From assembly GCA_030149685.1 (NCBI GenBank), contig JASLGI010000176.1, positions 1 through 18,325 on the forward strand: a stretch of DNA of 18,325 nt, written 5' to 3'. A program made the position numbers and the translations under genes. This DNA comes from Bacillaceae bacterium (lineage in GTDB: Bacteria; Bacillota; Bacilli; Bacillales_A; Planococcaceae). The notes beneath the pieces are model-generated. The model saw only the letters and a program-made list of their open reading frames with translations, did no database searches and was not told where the DNA came from. Positions 6,353 through 15,055 of this stretch are shown here, piece after piece (positions within the stretch are counted from its first letter, which is position 1; the number at the start of each line of letters is the position of its first letter).

Positions 6353-6709
6353 TTAATCATTACTACTTTTTTTATTCGTCCATTTTGTTAACAAGATCCG
6401 GCGAATGACTGCTATGTTTTGGAAAAGTCGGACACCGAATGCAAAGATCGCGGCTAAGTAAAGATCAACACCTAAATGAACGCCTAAAAATGCTAATGCA
6501 ACTGCTAATAGTAAGTTGAAGAAAAAGCCAGAAATGAATATTTTATCGTCATATACTTGTTGCAAATGCGCTCTAATTCCTCCGACTAAAGCATCGAGTG
6601 AAGCAAGAACAGCTATCGATAAATAACTACTATATACCGGAGAGATTTGTAAATCTGATAAAAGTCCGAGTCCTACACCTAATAATAAGCCGAGTATAGG
6701 TAACCACAT
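6353..6709 (-). CDS. sbp: Small basic protein Sbp (DUF1290), polytopic membrane protein
   Basis: A 118-residue, strongly hydrophobic protein matching the small basic protein family found between ylxX and ftsA in bacilli. It shows about three or four membrane segments: residues 2-20, 28-45, 60-80 and 82-100. The C-terminus is basic (RRILLTKWTNKK). Conserved family features include the ALDALVGGIRA-like stretch (here ASLDALVGGIRAHL) and FISGFFFN. The ATG lies one base after the ylxX stop, with an AAAGGAGAG site in the ylxX end. Its function is unknown; the constant location suggests a role in the envelope or division. Identity as this family is well supported by size, composition and position. 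Confidence 0.88.
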   Translation of the reverse strand: MWLPILGLLLGVGLGLLSDLQISPVYSSYLSIAVLASLDALVGGIRAHLQQVYDDKIFISGFFFNLLLAVALAFLGVHLGVDLYLAAIFAFGVRLFQNIAVIRRILLTKWTNKKSSND

Positions 6710-6710
6710 A

Positions 6711-7433
6711 TTATTGCTCTCCTTTCGAACGTTCCGTTAAATGTTTTGTACGTACAGGAAGAGCAGCAGGCTTCAATTCAATCGTCTCTGATAATTTTTC
6801 AATTTCCAATGTTAAATCATCAATATAGAACTCATCGATCAAATTAGAAGAAAGTAAGTAGTTATATACTTTTTCGGTTGTTTCTTCAGAATCTGTAATT
6901 ATATGAATATAAAATGGTGGACTTTTCACTTCTAAACCATTGACAGTCGTCACTCCATTAATATCACGGATCGCACTTCTCGTTGTATAACGTTTATTAT
7001 CAATATCGATAACAATATTAGGAATACGATTTAAATCATTAACAAACCGCATTAATAAATCAGCAGATATTCGATTGATTGGCATTCCTAAAGCGATAGT
7101 TTCTGGTGAAGGCGTTACTGTTAAACGTAACCCTTTTCCTTCTAAAGACGTTATACCGTATTGGCGCTCTAATAAATGTACAGTGTCTGTTAACACTTCT
7201 TCCTCTTTTCCAATTGCCGATGAATCATACTTATCTAACGTTCCTTCAATATCTTCTAACTTTCCGAGAAGATCTGAATACGTTTGTTTTTCTTGAATCA
7301 ATTCATTTCGTAACTCCCATAAATCCCGTGTGTCACGAGTTGAAGGTTCTTTTAAGTTACTATATTGAACCGCTAACAAAAATCCAATTAGAAATAAAAT
7401 CAACGAAAATAGTAAAGGGCGATAGTTTGTCAT
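6711..7433 (-). CDS. ylxX: DUF881 family membrane-anchored protein YlxX
   Basis: A 240-residue DUF881 protein. One N-terminal membrane anchor (about residues 6-23, LLFSLILFLIGFLLAVQY) is followed by a coiled-coil region (about 40-75) and an extracytoplasmic domain. The domain contains the family pattern LRLTVTPSP, then INRISADLLMRFVNDL, then the RYTTRSAIRDINGVTTVNG segment. It is the second of two tandem DUF881 genes, and its ATG overlaps the ylxW stop by 4 nt (ATGA). The family is widespread beside ftsA in Bacillota and Actinomycetota, but its biochemical role is unknown. The assignment to ylxX rather than ylxW rests on order (divIB-ylxW-ylxX-sbp). Confidence 0.85.
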   Translation of the reverse strand: MTNYRPLLFSLILFLIGFLLAVQYSNLKEPSTRDTRDLWELRNELIQEKQTYSDLLGKLEDIEGTLDKYDSSAIGKEEEVLTDTVHLLERQYGITSLEGKGLRLTVTPSPETIALGMPINRISADLLMRFVNDLNRIPNIVIDIDNKRYTTRSAIRDINGVTTVNGLEVKSPPFYIHIITDSEETTEKVYNYLLSSNLIDEFYIDDLTLEIEKLSETIELKPAALPVRTKHLTERSKGEQ

Positions 7434-8194
7434 GATACATCTACACCTTCTTTATGAACTTCTGGAAGTTCAATCAACCGCTCTTCAAGCTCAACGATGA
7501 TATTATCACCTTTTAGCCAATCTTTCACTCCGCCTTTCAACTCAAAAGCAGCTTTCAATGTTCCCGGTTCCCCTACTGCTTCGATAATGAAAGGTTCCGG
7601 AAACGTTTGACCATCTACCGTAATGACGGGTCCTGTACATTTTATATAAGAATTCGCATGCAAACGTTGACCATTCACCGCAATTCCTTCTGCTCCTGCA
7701 ATTTTCAATTCATTGACTACACTAAGTACGTGGCTTTCATGAACGATATAATCATTAGGATTTTGAGTCGCAGGGTCGTACGCAGAATCATGTAAGGTGA
7801 CACGTACACCTTCTCCTTCAGCAGGTACTTCACCGAGTAATAATCGAAGTGTACGAGCTCTTTCTGCTAATGATTCATAAGATGTTTCTCCTTGCGATAA
7901 CTTCATCTCTTTTGCATGGAGTTGGTCTGTTTTCGTTTGTACTTCGTCGCGTAAAAGTCGGTTTTTCTCTTGCTGTTCAATCAAATCATTTCGATATCTC
8001 TCTTCTTGCATAAGTGCAAGTGGTTGATACGTATAAGCATTTTCTTTTACTCCTAATGTTCGATAAGAAAACGCAAAGATAAAACCGACGACTAAAAAAG
8101 TGATCGCTAACCAAATAGAATGCTTTTTATTCACCCTCGAAAACCGACTGTTCTTCTGGCTCTTCTTCGAACGCTCCATTAATTGCTTCTTCAT
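7430..8194 (-). CDS. ylxW: DUF881 family membrane-anchored protein YlxW
   Basis: A 254-residue DUF881 protein with a very basic N-terminal tail (about residues 1-25, Lys/Arg-rich), one membrane segment (about 26-44) and a coiled coil (about 60-95). A C-terminal extracytoplasmic domain carries family features VRVTLHDSAYDP, VNELKIAGAEGIAVNGQRL and FIIEAVGEPGTLKAAFELKG. An open frame extends upstream to 8242, but I chose the ATG at 8194: a GAGGAGG site ends 6 nt before it, and the extra residues have no family character. With this start the gene overlaps the end of divIB by 68 nt in another frame. It is the first of two DUF881 paralogues, which share the anchor, coil and domain layout; their function is unknown. 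Confidence 0.87.
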   Translation of the reverse strand: MKKQLMERSKKSQKNSRFSRVNKKHSIWLAITFLVVGFIFAFSYRTLGVKENAYTYQPLALMQEERYRNDLIEQQEKNRLLRDEVQTKTDQLHAKEMKLSQGETSYESLAERARTLRLLLGEVPAEGEGVRVTLHDSAYDPATQNPNDYIVHESHVLSVVNELKIAGAEGIAVNGQRLHANSYIKCTGPVITVDGQTFPEPFIIEAVGEPGTLKAAFELKGGVKDWLKGDNIIVELEERLIELPEVHKEGVDVS

Positions 8195-8969
8195 CTTCTT
8201 CCTCCTCACCGTACACTTGACTATACGGAGTGAAAAAAGCACCTTTTTCTACTTCAATGTCGATAACTCCCTTTTCTTCCTCTTGCAATTGAGCAACCAT
8301 GTCTGGATAGTGCTTCAATGTTTTAGAAAAATTTCGTAAATAACCTCTTACTTCATATCCATCATCCATATACAACGTCACTTTTTGGTCCTTATCTACA
8401 TTGTTATAAACGATTTCTGAGATCAATTCAGATACCGAACGGTCTAACTCTTCTAATTGCTTTGTCACAATTTTTAGTTGTTTTTCATCTTTTTGATTAA
8501 AGTTCGTCAATATAGGTAGCTTAACTTTCGGCATTTTTTCAATTTCATCTAATTGATAACCATTGCTTAAAAGTAAATGAAAAGCTTCTCCTTGCTCAAC
8601 ATAAGCAATTGGTTCCCATTCTTTTACTTCGATTGTTACTGTTCGATTCAAACTTCGGCGAACAGTAACATCTTTCACTACTTCATTCACTATGATTCGC
8701 TCTTGTACTCTCTTCGGTTGAAAGCCCCATAAACTATCACCGATCATCAACTTACTGTCTAAAACATATTTTTCTGGTTCTACTAAATGGGCACCTTTCA
8801 CTTCAAAACGGGCGATATCACTATATTCTGTATTAAAATATAAAAGTGCGCTTCCAACAACTAGCATTACGAATAGCAGTAAGTACAGCCGGTTCTTCTT
8901 TCGTTTTTCCCGCTTTTTTTTCACGTGAGGAATACGTTCTTGGATATCGACTACTTTTTTCCTGCTCAT
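8127..8969 (-). CDS. divIB: Cell-division protein DivIB (FtsQ family)
   Basis: Bitopic protein of the divisome core that works with FtsL and DivIC in controlling septal peptidoglycan synthesis. The 280-residue protein has a short, very basic cytoplasmic part (VKKKREKRKKN), one membrane helix (about residues 28-45), then a POTRA domain starting ARFEVKGAHLVEPEKYV. The beta domain follows, with the family segments VTVRRSLNRTVTIEVKEWEP and KTLKHYPDMVAQL. It ends in a long acidic tail (EEEEDEEAINGAFEEEPEEQ). The ATG at 8969 has an AAGGAGAG site and lies 12 nt after murD. In B. subtilis, murG and murB precede divIB; neither is here. Confidence 0.95.
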   Translation of the reverse strand: MSRKKVVDIQERIPHVKKKREKRKKNRLYLLLFVMLVVGSALLYFNTEYSDIARFEVKGAHLVEPEKYVLDSKLMIGDSLWGFQPKRVQERIIVNEVVKDVTVRRSLNRTVTIEVKEWEPIAYVEQGEAFHLLLSNGYQLDEIEKMPKVKLPILTNFNQKDEKQLKIVTKQLEELDRSVSELISEIVYNNVDKDQKVTLYMDDGYEVRGYLRNFSKTLKHYPDMVAQLQEEEKGVIDIEVEKGAFFTPYSQVYGEEEEDEEAINGAFEEEPEEQSVFEGE

Positions 8970-8981
8970 TCGGCTCTCTCC

Positions 8982-10331
8982 TTACTCCGTTAATTGCTGC
9001 ACTGCTTTTATAAATTCATCCCCGCGTTCTTCAAAGCTTTTGTACTCATCCCAACTTGCACATGCCGGAGATAATAAAACAATATCGCCAGGTTCTACAT
9101 GTTGGAGAACTTTTTCGACTGCATCATACATCGTCGTTGCTTCATGAATATGAGCGACATTTTCTTCTTTGGCAAACGAAGCAAAACGTTTCTTCGTCTC
9201 TCCGATAGCAGCTACTGAATTTACGTGCTTCATATGGGGACGTAATGGCTCGAAACTATGTTCCCGATCTAATCCGCCCGCAATTAAGTGGATAGGCTGT
9301 TCAAAAGAAGATAATGCACTTTTAGTCGCTAATGTATTTGTCGCCTTTGAATCGTTATAAAAGCGAACGCCTTTCCACTCTTTCACAAACTGCATACGAT
9401 GTTTAACACCTGTAAATGAACTCAATACGTGATGAATAGAGTCACGATCACAAGAAACGAGTAAGGCAGCTGCTGTTGCAGCAGCAATGTTTTCTAAGTT
9501 ATGTTCTCCAGGCAATTGAATGCTTTCACGAGCAATAAGCTTTTCACCTTGCCAATAAATATCATTTTCATCAACTGAAATCCCTTCTGTTGCTTTTCCT
9601 TTTACCGTGAAAGGAATCGCCGTAGCTTTCGTCGCTTTCGCAATTTCTACAAGCTCGGGTTGGTCAGCATTATAAATGAAATAATCTTCCTCTGTCTGCT
9701 GAGAGGTAATTTGAGCTTTCGCTTCAATATACGCTTCTCGGCTACCGTGAAAATCTAAATGCGCATCGTAAATATTTGTCCAAATCGCAATACGGGGCTT
9801 AAATGCTTCAATTCCCATTAATTGAAACGAAGAAACCTCTAAAATTAATAATTCTTCTTCTGTTAACTGAGGAGCAACTGAAGATGCTACTGTTCCTATA
9901 TTTCCTGCAAGTGTCGGTTTCTTTTTTCCGATATGCAACATGTAATAAAGTAATGTCGTTGTCGTCGTTTTTCCATTTGAACCTGTAATAGCAATAATCG
10001 GTGCTTCTGTTGCTAAATAAGCAAGTTCAATTTCTGTCCAAATCGGTGTCCCTTTTTCAAGAGCACTTTGTAAAACAGGGTTTTTATATGGAATGCCTGG
10101 GTTCTTAACGATTAAATCATAAGTACTTTCAATAACTTCTTGCGGATGACCACCACAAATTACTTGAATACCTAACGCTTCAAGCGCTTCTTCTCGCTCG
10201 CTTTTTTTTGCCATATCATTTACGGTAACTTCTGCGCCATGCGCATGGAGAAGTCGCGCTGCTGCTTCTCCACTTTTCGCTGATCCTAAAACGAGCACTT
10301 TTTTTCCGCTCAGCTTTTCAATTCCTGTCAA
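8982..10331 (-). CDS. murD: UDP-N-acetylmuramoyl-L-alanine--D-glutamate ligase MurD
   Basis: Cytoplasmic ATP-dependent ligase that adds D-glutamate to UDP-MurNAc-L-Ala. The 449-residue protein has the usual three domains: an N-terminal UDP-binding Rossmann part (KVLVLGSAKSGEAAARLL), a central ATPase with the P-loop ITGSNGKTTTTTLL (about residues 114-127), and a C-terminal ligand domain with the MurD motif FYNDSKATN and the end pattern SPACASWDEYKSFEERGDEF. The start is TTG at 10331: no ATG fits, and a strong GGAGGTG lies 6 nt upstream. The TTG comes directly after the mraY stop, so the two are likely translationally coupled. No ftsW/spoVE gene follows, unlike in Bacillus. Confidence 0.97.
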   Translation of the reverse strand: MTGIEKLSGKKVLVLGSAKSGEAAARLLHAHGAEVTVNDMAKKSEREEALEALGIQVICGGHPQEVIESTYDLIVKNPGIPYKNPVLQSALEKGTPIWTEIELAYLATEAPIIAITGSNGKTTTTTLLYYMLHIGKKKPTLAGNIGTVASSVAPQLTEEELLILEVSSFQLMGIEAFKPRIAIWTNIYDAHLDFHGSREAYIEAKAQITSQQTEEDYFIYNADQPELVEIAKATKATAIPFTVKGKATEGISVDENDIYWQGEKLIARESIQLPGEHNLENIAAATAAALLVSCDRDSIHHVLSSFTGVKHRMQFVKEWKGVRFYNDSKATNTLATKSALSSFEQPIHLIAGGLDREHSFEPLRPHMKHVNSVAAIGETKKRFASFAKEENVAHIHEATTMYDAVEKVLQHVEPGDIVLLSPACASWDEYKSFEERGDEFIKAVQQLTE

Positions 10332-11303
10332 TTATGACACCTCCAATAATACCGATAACACAGCTGCAATTAACGCAACTATCCAAAATACAATAACTAC
10401 TTTTTTCTCAGACCATCCTGATAATTCAAAATGGTGATGTAACGGACTCATTTTAAATACACGTTTTCCTGTTAATTTGAAGCTTGCTACTTGAATAATC
10501 ACAGATAACGTTTCAATCACATAGATGAAACCGATAAATAAAAGAAGCAATTCCATATTTAAAACGATCGAAATCATCGCTAATAGTCCACCAAGTGCAA
10601 GGGATCCTGTATCCCCCATAAACACACGTGCAGGTTTACGGTTAAAGTATAAGAAACCGATCATAGCTCCAACTGCTACAAACGCTACAAGTGCTACATC
10701 GTGTTGACCAACACTCATTGCTAAAATAGCAAAAGCACTAAAAGCAAATGTCGAGCTTCCTGCAACTAATCCATCTAATCCATCTGTTAAGTTGACTGCG
10801 TTTGAAAAACCGACGAGCCAAAAGACTAAAAATAAAACATAGAAAATACCTAAATCAATCGAGATTGACGTAAACGGTAAAAATATCTCTGTTGAAAAAT
10901 CTGTCGTTTTCAATAAAAAATAAGCAACTACACCGACAATAATTTGTCCGAGTAACTTCTGTAAAGATGTTAATCCTAAGTTTTGTTTTCGTATAATAAT
11001 TAAAATATCATCTAAAAAACCGATGACTGCATACCCGATGAAAACGAGTAATAAAATTAAGACAGTTGTCGACCAAAGTTTAAATAAAAACGCAAAAACG
11101 ACCGACATTATTACGATAGAGAAGAAGAAAATAACCCCTCCCATAGTCGGCGTTCCGGCTTTTGCTTGATGTGAGCTTGGACCTTCTTCGCGAATAGCTT
11201 GTCCAAATTTTAATTTATGTAATGTCGGAATGATAAAGTAACCTATCCCAACAGTAACCGCAATCGTTACTAAAATTGTTGTAATAATATTCAAGCTTGA
11301 CAT
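10332..11303 (-). CDS. mraY: Phospho-N-acetylmuramoyl-pentapeptide transferase MraY
   Basis: Integral membrane enzyme that transfers phospho-MurNAc-pentapeptide to undecaprenyl phosphate, making lipid I. The 323-residue protein has about ten membrane segments and all expected catalytic marks: TPTMGG (about residues 51-56), the Asp pair in FLDD (98-99), NLTDGLDGL (about 171-179), GDTGSLALGG (about 230-239) and the histidine motif PLHHHFE (about 287-293). Its ATG follows GAGGAAT, 37 nt after pbpB. In B. subtilis spoVD and murE lie between pbpB and mraY; here they are missing, as in staphylococci. Confidence 0.97.
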   Translation of the reverse strand: MSSLNIITTILVTIAVTVGIGYFIIPTLHKLKFGQAIREEGPSSHQAKAGTPTMGGVIFFFSIVIMSVVFAFLFKLWSTTVLILLLVFIGYAVIGFLDDILIIIRKQNLGLTSLQKLLGQIIVGVVAYFLLKTTDFSTEIFLPFTSISIDLGIFYVLFLVFWLVGFSNAVNLTDGLDGLVAGSSTFAFSAFAILAMSVGQHDVALVAFVAVGAMIGFLYFNRKPARVFMGDTGSLALGGLLAMISIVLNMELLLLFIGFIYVIETLSVIIQVASFKLTGKRVFKMSPLHHHFELSGWSEKKVVIVFWIVALIAAVLSVLLEVS

Positions 11304-11340
11304 GTGATTCCTCTACTTTCTTACAAAAGGAGCAGAGAAG

Positions 11341-13593
11341 TTAAGACTCCTCCGCTTCCTCTTCATTTTCATTATTTTTTTGTTCTACAACACCATATTG
11401 GGTAGCTGGACTTTCTAATTGAATAATAATCGTCTCATGATCTTGAATCGGTGTACCATTTGAGATACTTTGAGCGACGACATATCCTTCACCTGATATT
11501 CGAATATCTAATCCTGACAGCGCTTTGTAAGAAAGTACCATCTTTTTCGACCAACCTGTAAAGTCAGGGATACTAATCGTTCCTTCTGTCTTTAATAAAA
11601 CATGTGCTTTCGGAGGTAAAATCGATCCTTCAGAAGGATATTGTTCTTTTACTTCTCCTTCTAATTCACCGATAACAATTGGGATATTTCCATCTTTTCG
11701 CACATTTTCAATCACTTCTTCTGTCGGCTCACCAACAAAGTTAGCAACTTCTTCAATTTGAATATCTGGTGCTTCATTTGGCTGTACTTGTAATGTTTTT
11801 AAACTATTGTTCATTACAGTTGTAAATATTTTCGCCACTGGAATTGCTCCATACTCTTGCCATGGCAATTCAGGTTGCTGCACACTGACGAAGGCGATAA
11901 TCTCTGGGTCTTCGATCGGAGCCATTCCTAAAAATGAATATAGATAGTTTCCACGACCACTCAAATACCCTACTTGTCCTTCACCTTTTGGAATTTCAGC
12001 CGTCCCCGTCTTCCCTCCAACATTATAGCTGTTTAATGCGAAAGGACGTCCTGTTCCATGTGAAGCTGTTACTGTTGATGCTAACACTTCACGCACTTCT
12101 TTGGCGGTCTCTGGAGATATCGGCATTCCTTTTTGTGTTGGCTTATTTTCTTCAAGTACTTTTCCCGTATTTGGATCTTTGATCGATTTAATTAAATAAG
12201 GCTTCATCATCTTACCATCATTCGCAATAGCTGTCGCTGCTTGAATCATTTGAATTGGAGTTACTGTCGAACCTTGACCATAAGACGTTGTTAAACGTTC
12301 CGCAGGATAATTATCCATAATTACTCCTGATGCTTCATTTGGCAATCCTAAGCCGACCTTTTCACCAAATCCAAATTCACGAATATATTCAATAAAGCGT
12401 TTGTCTCCTATTTTCTCTAATAAATAAGCCATCGATACGTTCGATGAACGCTGAAAACCTTCTAAATAAGAAATCGTTCCCCAACCGCCTCTTTTCACAT
12501 CATTAATGACTCGGTCAAATACACGGTATTGCCCCGATGTGAAATAAGCATTTGGATCCCATTTTCCTTCTTCGACAGCTGCTGCAAGTGTAAACATCTT
12601 CATGGTAGAACCGGGCTCGATCGTTTTTTCTACGACTTCGTTCATCCAATTGGCATCTAATCCTTCTAATGTTGTCGGATTAAATGTCGGACGTTGACTC
12701 ATCGCTAAAATTTCACCCGTTTTCGCATGTGCTAAAACGACGACGATCGATTCAGGATCATATTGATCATAAACTTCTGTCATCGTACTTTCTAATATAT
12801 TTTGGATTTTAGAATTCAATGTCAATTGAATATCATGGCCGTCTTTAGCAGGTTGAATGTTTTTATCTGCTTGAGGGAAAATGTATCCTTTTCCGTCACT
12901 ACGGAAATTGATCGAACCATTTTCTCCTTGTAGACTTTCATCATATGTTTTTTCTAATCCCATTTTTCCTCGCGTAACTTTTTTCAACTGACCATTTTCA
13001 TCTTCTTCTTCATTCGTTGTCGCATATCCAATCAAATGCGAAGCGAAAACACCGTTAGGATAAAACCGTTTTTTCTCTTCTAAAAAGTTAACACCTGTAA
13101 TATTTTCTTTCGCTAAAGCTTCTTTTATATCTTCTTGCTGAGTATGACTCAAATTCTTTCCTGCTGCTCCTAGTTCTACTTGGTATCGATTGTCTTTATT
13201 CGCTTTCTTTAATCGTTGAAAGACTTCATCTTTATCAAGAGAAAGTTGTTCTGAAAGAACTTTCGCTAACTTTTTATAATCTTTTTCTTCTACATAACGG
13301 AGAACACCATTTTGATCAGCTTCTGCTTTTTTAGAAAGAACAATAAACATTCGGTAACTCAATGTATCTGCGACAATAGTTTCACCTTTACTATCAACGA
13401 TTTTCCCACGGTCTGCAGGCAACTCAACAATTCGTTGTTGCTTCTGTGATGCAAGATCTTTTAAGTCTTGGTCATTTACGACGCCAAATATTTGAATATA
13501 AGCAAATCTTGCAAACAATAATAAAAAGAGCACTCCATATATTGCCGCAATAAGAGTGGCTCTTCCATTTCTTTTCGCTAAAGGCTTCTTCAT
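11341..13593 (-). CDS. pbpB: Penicillin-binding protein 2B-type septal transpeptidase with two PASTA domains
   Basis: Class B penicillin-binding protein, the D,D-transpeptidase of septal wall synthesis. The 750-residue protein has an N-terminal membrane anchor (about residues 12-35) and a dimerisation/pedestal region (about 55-230) with the RGKIVDSKGE motif. The transpeptidase domain has the three active-site motifs: STMK with Ser329, SSN at 383-385 and KTG at 528-530. Two PASTA domains follow (about 605-670 and 671-728), then an acidic tail rich in Glu and Asn. The ATG overlaps the ftsL stop by 4 nt (ATGA), with only a weak ribosome binding site, suggesting coupling. The single PBP gene here, with PASTA repeats and no spoVD copy, resembles staphylococcal pbp1, so it could equally be named pbp1. 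Confidence 0.95.
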   Translation of the reverse strand: MKKPLAKRNGRATLIAAIYGVLFLLLFARFAYIQIFGVVNDQDLKDLASQKQQRIVELPADRGKIVDSKGETIVADTLSYRMFIVLSKKAEADQNGVLRYVEEKDYKKLAKVLSEQLSLDKDEVFQRLKKANKDNRYQVELGAAGKNLSHTQQEDIKEALAKENITGVNFLEEKKRFYPNGVFASHLIGYATTNEEEDENGQLKKVTRGKMGLEKTYDESLQGENGSINFRSDGKGYIFPQADKNIQPAKDGHDIQLTLNSKIQNILESTMTEVYDQYDPESIVVVLAHAKTGEILAMSQRPTFNPTTLEGLDANWMNEVVEKTIEPGSTMKMFTLAAAVEEGKWDPNAYFTSGQYRVFDRVINDVKRGGWGTISYLEGFQRSSNVSMAYLLEKIGDKRFIEYIREFGFGEKVGLGLPNEASGVIMDNYPAERLTTSYGQGSTVTPIQMIQAATAIANDGKMMKPYLIKSIKDPNTGKVLEENKPTQKGMPISPETAKEVREVLASTVTASHGTGRPFALNSYNVGGKTGTAEIPKGEGQVGYLSGRGNYLYSFLGMAPIEDPEIIAFVSVQQPELPWQEYGAIPVAKIFTTVMNNSLKTLQVQPNEAPDIQIEEVANFVGEPTEEVIENVRKDGNIPIVIGELEGEVKEQYPSEGSILPPKAHVLLKTEGTISIPDFTGWSKKMVLSYKALSGLDIRISGEGYVVAQSISNGTPIQDHETIIIQLESPATQYGVVEQKNNENEEEAEES

Positions 13594-13973
13594 CGTTCTG
13601 GCACAACCTTTACATTACTTTCGTTTAAGTCGAGTCCGCGTTCTTTAGCTTTTTTCAAAATATGTTCTTGTGTTGAACGCTCTTTTACTTGAATTTCAAG
13701 CTCTGTATTTTCTTTTGCTTTATCTTGAATCGTTTGTTCTAAATTGTATACCTCATTGTTTAACATGTCGATCTGAGAGTTTTTATTCAATAAAACCATA
13801 CTGAGAAGAACGATGACTAACATGCTGACAATAAAAAGAACAATTTCTCCTTTAGAAAACTTGTTTTTTCTTTTCGGTTGTCGCTGCACCTGCCTCTTTT
13901 GAGGTGGGCGTGGTTGCTTTCTTCTTCGTTCTTGTGGAAGTTGTTCTTGTATTTGTCGAGCACGCAAAGCCAT
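13590..13973 (-). CDS. ftsL: Cell-division protein FtsL
   Basis: A 127-residue bitopic divisome protein that pairs with DivIC and regulates the septal synthase. The cytoplasmic part (about residues 1-42) is extremely basic and rich in Gln and Pro. One membrane helix covers about 44-64 (IVLFIVSMLVIVLLSMVLL). A heptad-type coiled coil follows (about 65-112), ending KERGLDLNESNVKVV, as in other FtsL. The ATG at 13973 has a GGAGGAG site 7 nt upstream. It lies 2 nt after rsmH and overlaps pbpB by 4 nt, so expression is tightly coupled. Sequence is weakly conserved in this family; the call rests on architecture plus position. Confidence 0.93.
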   Translation of the reverse strand: MALRARQIQEQLPQERRRKQPRPPQKRQVQRQPKRKNKFSKGEIVLFIVSMLVIVLLSMVLLNKNSQIDMLNNEVYNLEQTIQDKAKENTELEIQVKERSTQEHILKKAKERGLDLNESNVKVVPER

Positions 13974-13975
13974 AT

Positions 13976-14923
13976 TTATTCTCCTCCTTCTTTCACACGT
14001 TCAATCACTCGTAAATGAGCTGAGCGAGAACGGCGATTATGTTCTATCTCTTCTTCACTCGGTTTAATCGCCTTACGATTAACTAGACGGAACTTCGGTT
14101 GTAAATGTTCCGGTACAATCGGAAAATTCGGTGGAAGATCTGGTTCTGCAGATACTTCCCGAAACATCATCTTACAGAGACGATCTTCTAATGAGTGGAA
14201 AGTAATCACAGAAACTCGACCCCCGACGCGAATCATTTGCAGTGCTTCTGCTATTGATTCTTCCATAGCACCTAGCTCATCGTTCACAGCTATTCGAAGT
14301 GCCTGAAACACGCGTTTGGCAGGGTGACCTCCTTTTCGACGAGCTGCTGCAGGAATGCCTGCTTTGATACAATCGACGAGCTCAAATGTCGTTTCAATAG
14401 GAGCCTCTTCACGTCTTCGCTCAATTTCACGCGCAATGTTTTTTGAAAACTTTTCTTCTCCGTAACGGAAAAAGATACGTACTAAGTCTTCATAAGGCCA
14501 CTCATTAATAATTTCACGAGCTGTTAATGATGCTTCTTGATCCATGCGCATATCTAACGGTGCATCAAAACGATAACTAAACCCTCGCTCAGGTGTATCA
14601 AATTGTGGAGATGAGACTCCTAAATCGTATAAAACACCATCAACTCGAACGACTCCTTCTTTATTCAGTGCACGTTTTAAATATCGAAAATTTGATTGAA
14701 TAAACGTGACACGATCTGAATATGGAGCGAGCCGTTTCTTCGCTGCCTCAATTGCAGTTATATCTTGGTCAAAGCAATAAAGATGTCCGCCTTGAGTTAA
14801 TTGCTTAGCAATTTGCTCACTATGGCCTGCTCCACCTAAAGTACAATCGACGTAAATACCATCTGGCTGAATCGCTAAACCGTCGACGGCTTCATGTAGT
14901 AACACGGTCGTATGATCAAACAT
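13976..14923 (-). CDS. rsmH: 16S rRNA (cytosine-1402-N4)-methyltransferase RsmH (MraW)
   Basis: SAM-dependent enzyme that methylates N4 of C1402 in the ribosomal P site. The 315-residue protein starts [17 protein letters not shown], as in relatives. The SAM-binding motif is [16 protein letters not shown] (about residues 24-39), followed by [46 protein letters not shown] and [16 protein letters not shown] [15 protein letters not shown]. The C-terminus has [14 protein letters not shown]. The ATG has an AGGAAGG site about 10 nt upstream. It is the first gene of the dcw block here; mraZ, which normally sits directly in front of it, is absent. Confidence 0.97.
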   Translation of the reverse strand: MFDHTTVLLHEAVDGLAIQPDGIYVDCTLGGAGHSEQIAKQLTQGGHLYCFDQDITAIEAAKKRLAPYSDRVTFIQSNFRYLKRALNKEGVVRVDGVLYDLGVSSPQFDTPERGFSYRFDAPLDMRMDQEASLTAREIINEWPYEDLVRIFFRYGEEKFSKNIAREIERRREEAPIETTFELVDCIKAGIPAAARRKGGHPAKRVFQALRIAVNDELGAMEESIAEALQMIRVGGRVSVITFHSLEDRLCKMMFREVSAEPDLPPNFPIVPEHLQPKFRLVNRKAIKPSEEEIEHNRRSRSAHLRVIERVKEGGE

Positions 14924-14951
14924 AGTGAAACCGTCCTTCCTAAATTATTAT

Positions 14952-14980
14952 TTTATAATATTATTATTTATTATCGTCAC
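14952..14980 (-). promoter_or_regulatory. Candidate dcw promoter, proximal to rsmH
   Basis: -35 GTGACG (14980-14975), a 17-nt spacer, -10 TATAAA (14957-14952); the start would be about 22 nt before the rsmH ATG. The surroundings are so AT-rich that a chance match is possible. Confidence 0.4.
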
Positions 14981-15027
14981 TTTTTATCATTCATTAACTA
15001 TGAATAGGAAAACAAGACTTTTTAACT

Positions 15028-15055
15028 ATTTTATTTTTTGAACTTTCTCTAACAA
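15028..15055 (-). promoter_or_regulatory. Candidate dcw promoter, distal to rsmH
   Basis: -35 TTGTTA (15055-15050), a 16-nt spacer, -10 TAAAAT (15033-15028). It would give a leader of roughly 100 nt before rsmH. It is moderate in quality and competes with the proximal candidate. Confidence 0.35.

Noticed and set aside
8195..8242. Upstream extension of ylxW to the ATG at 8242
   Set aside because: It adds 16 residues without family character and has no good ribosome binding site; the ATG at 8194 has GAGGAGG at ideal spacing.
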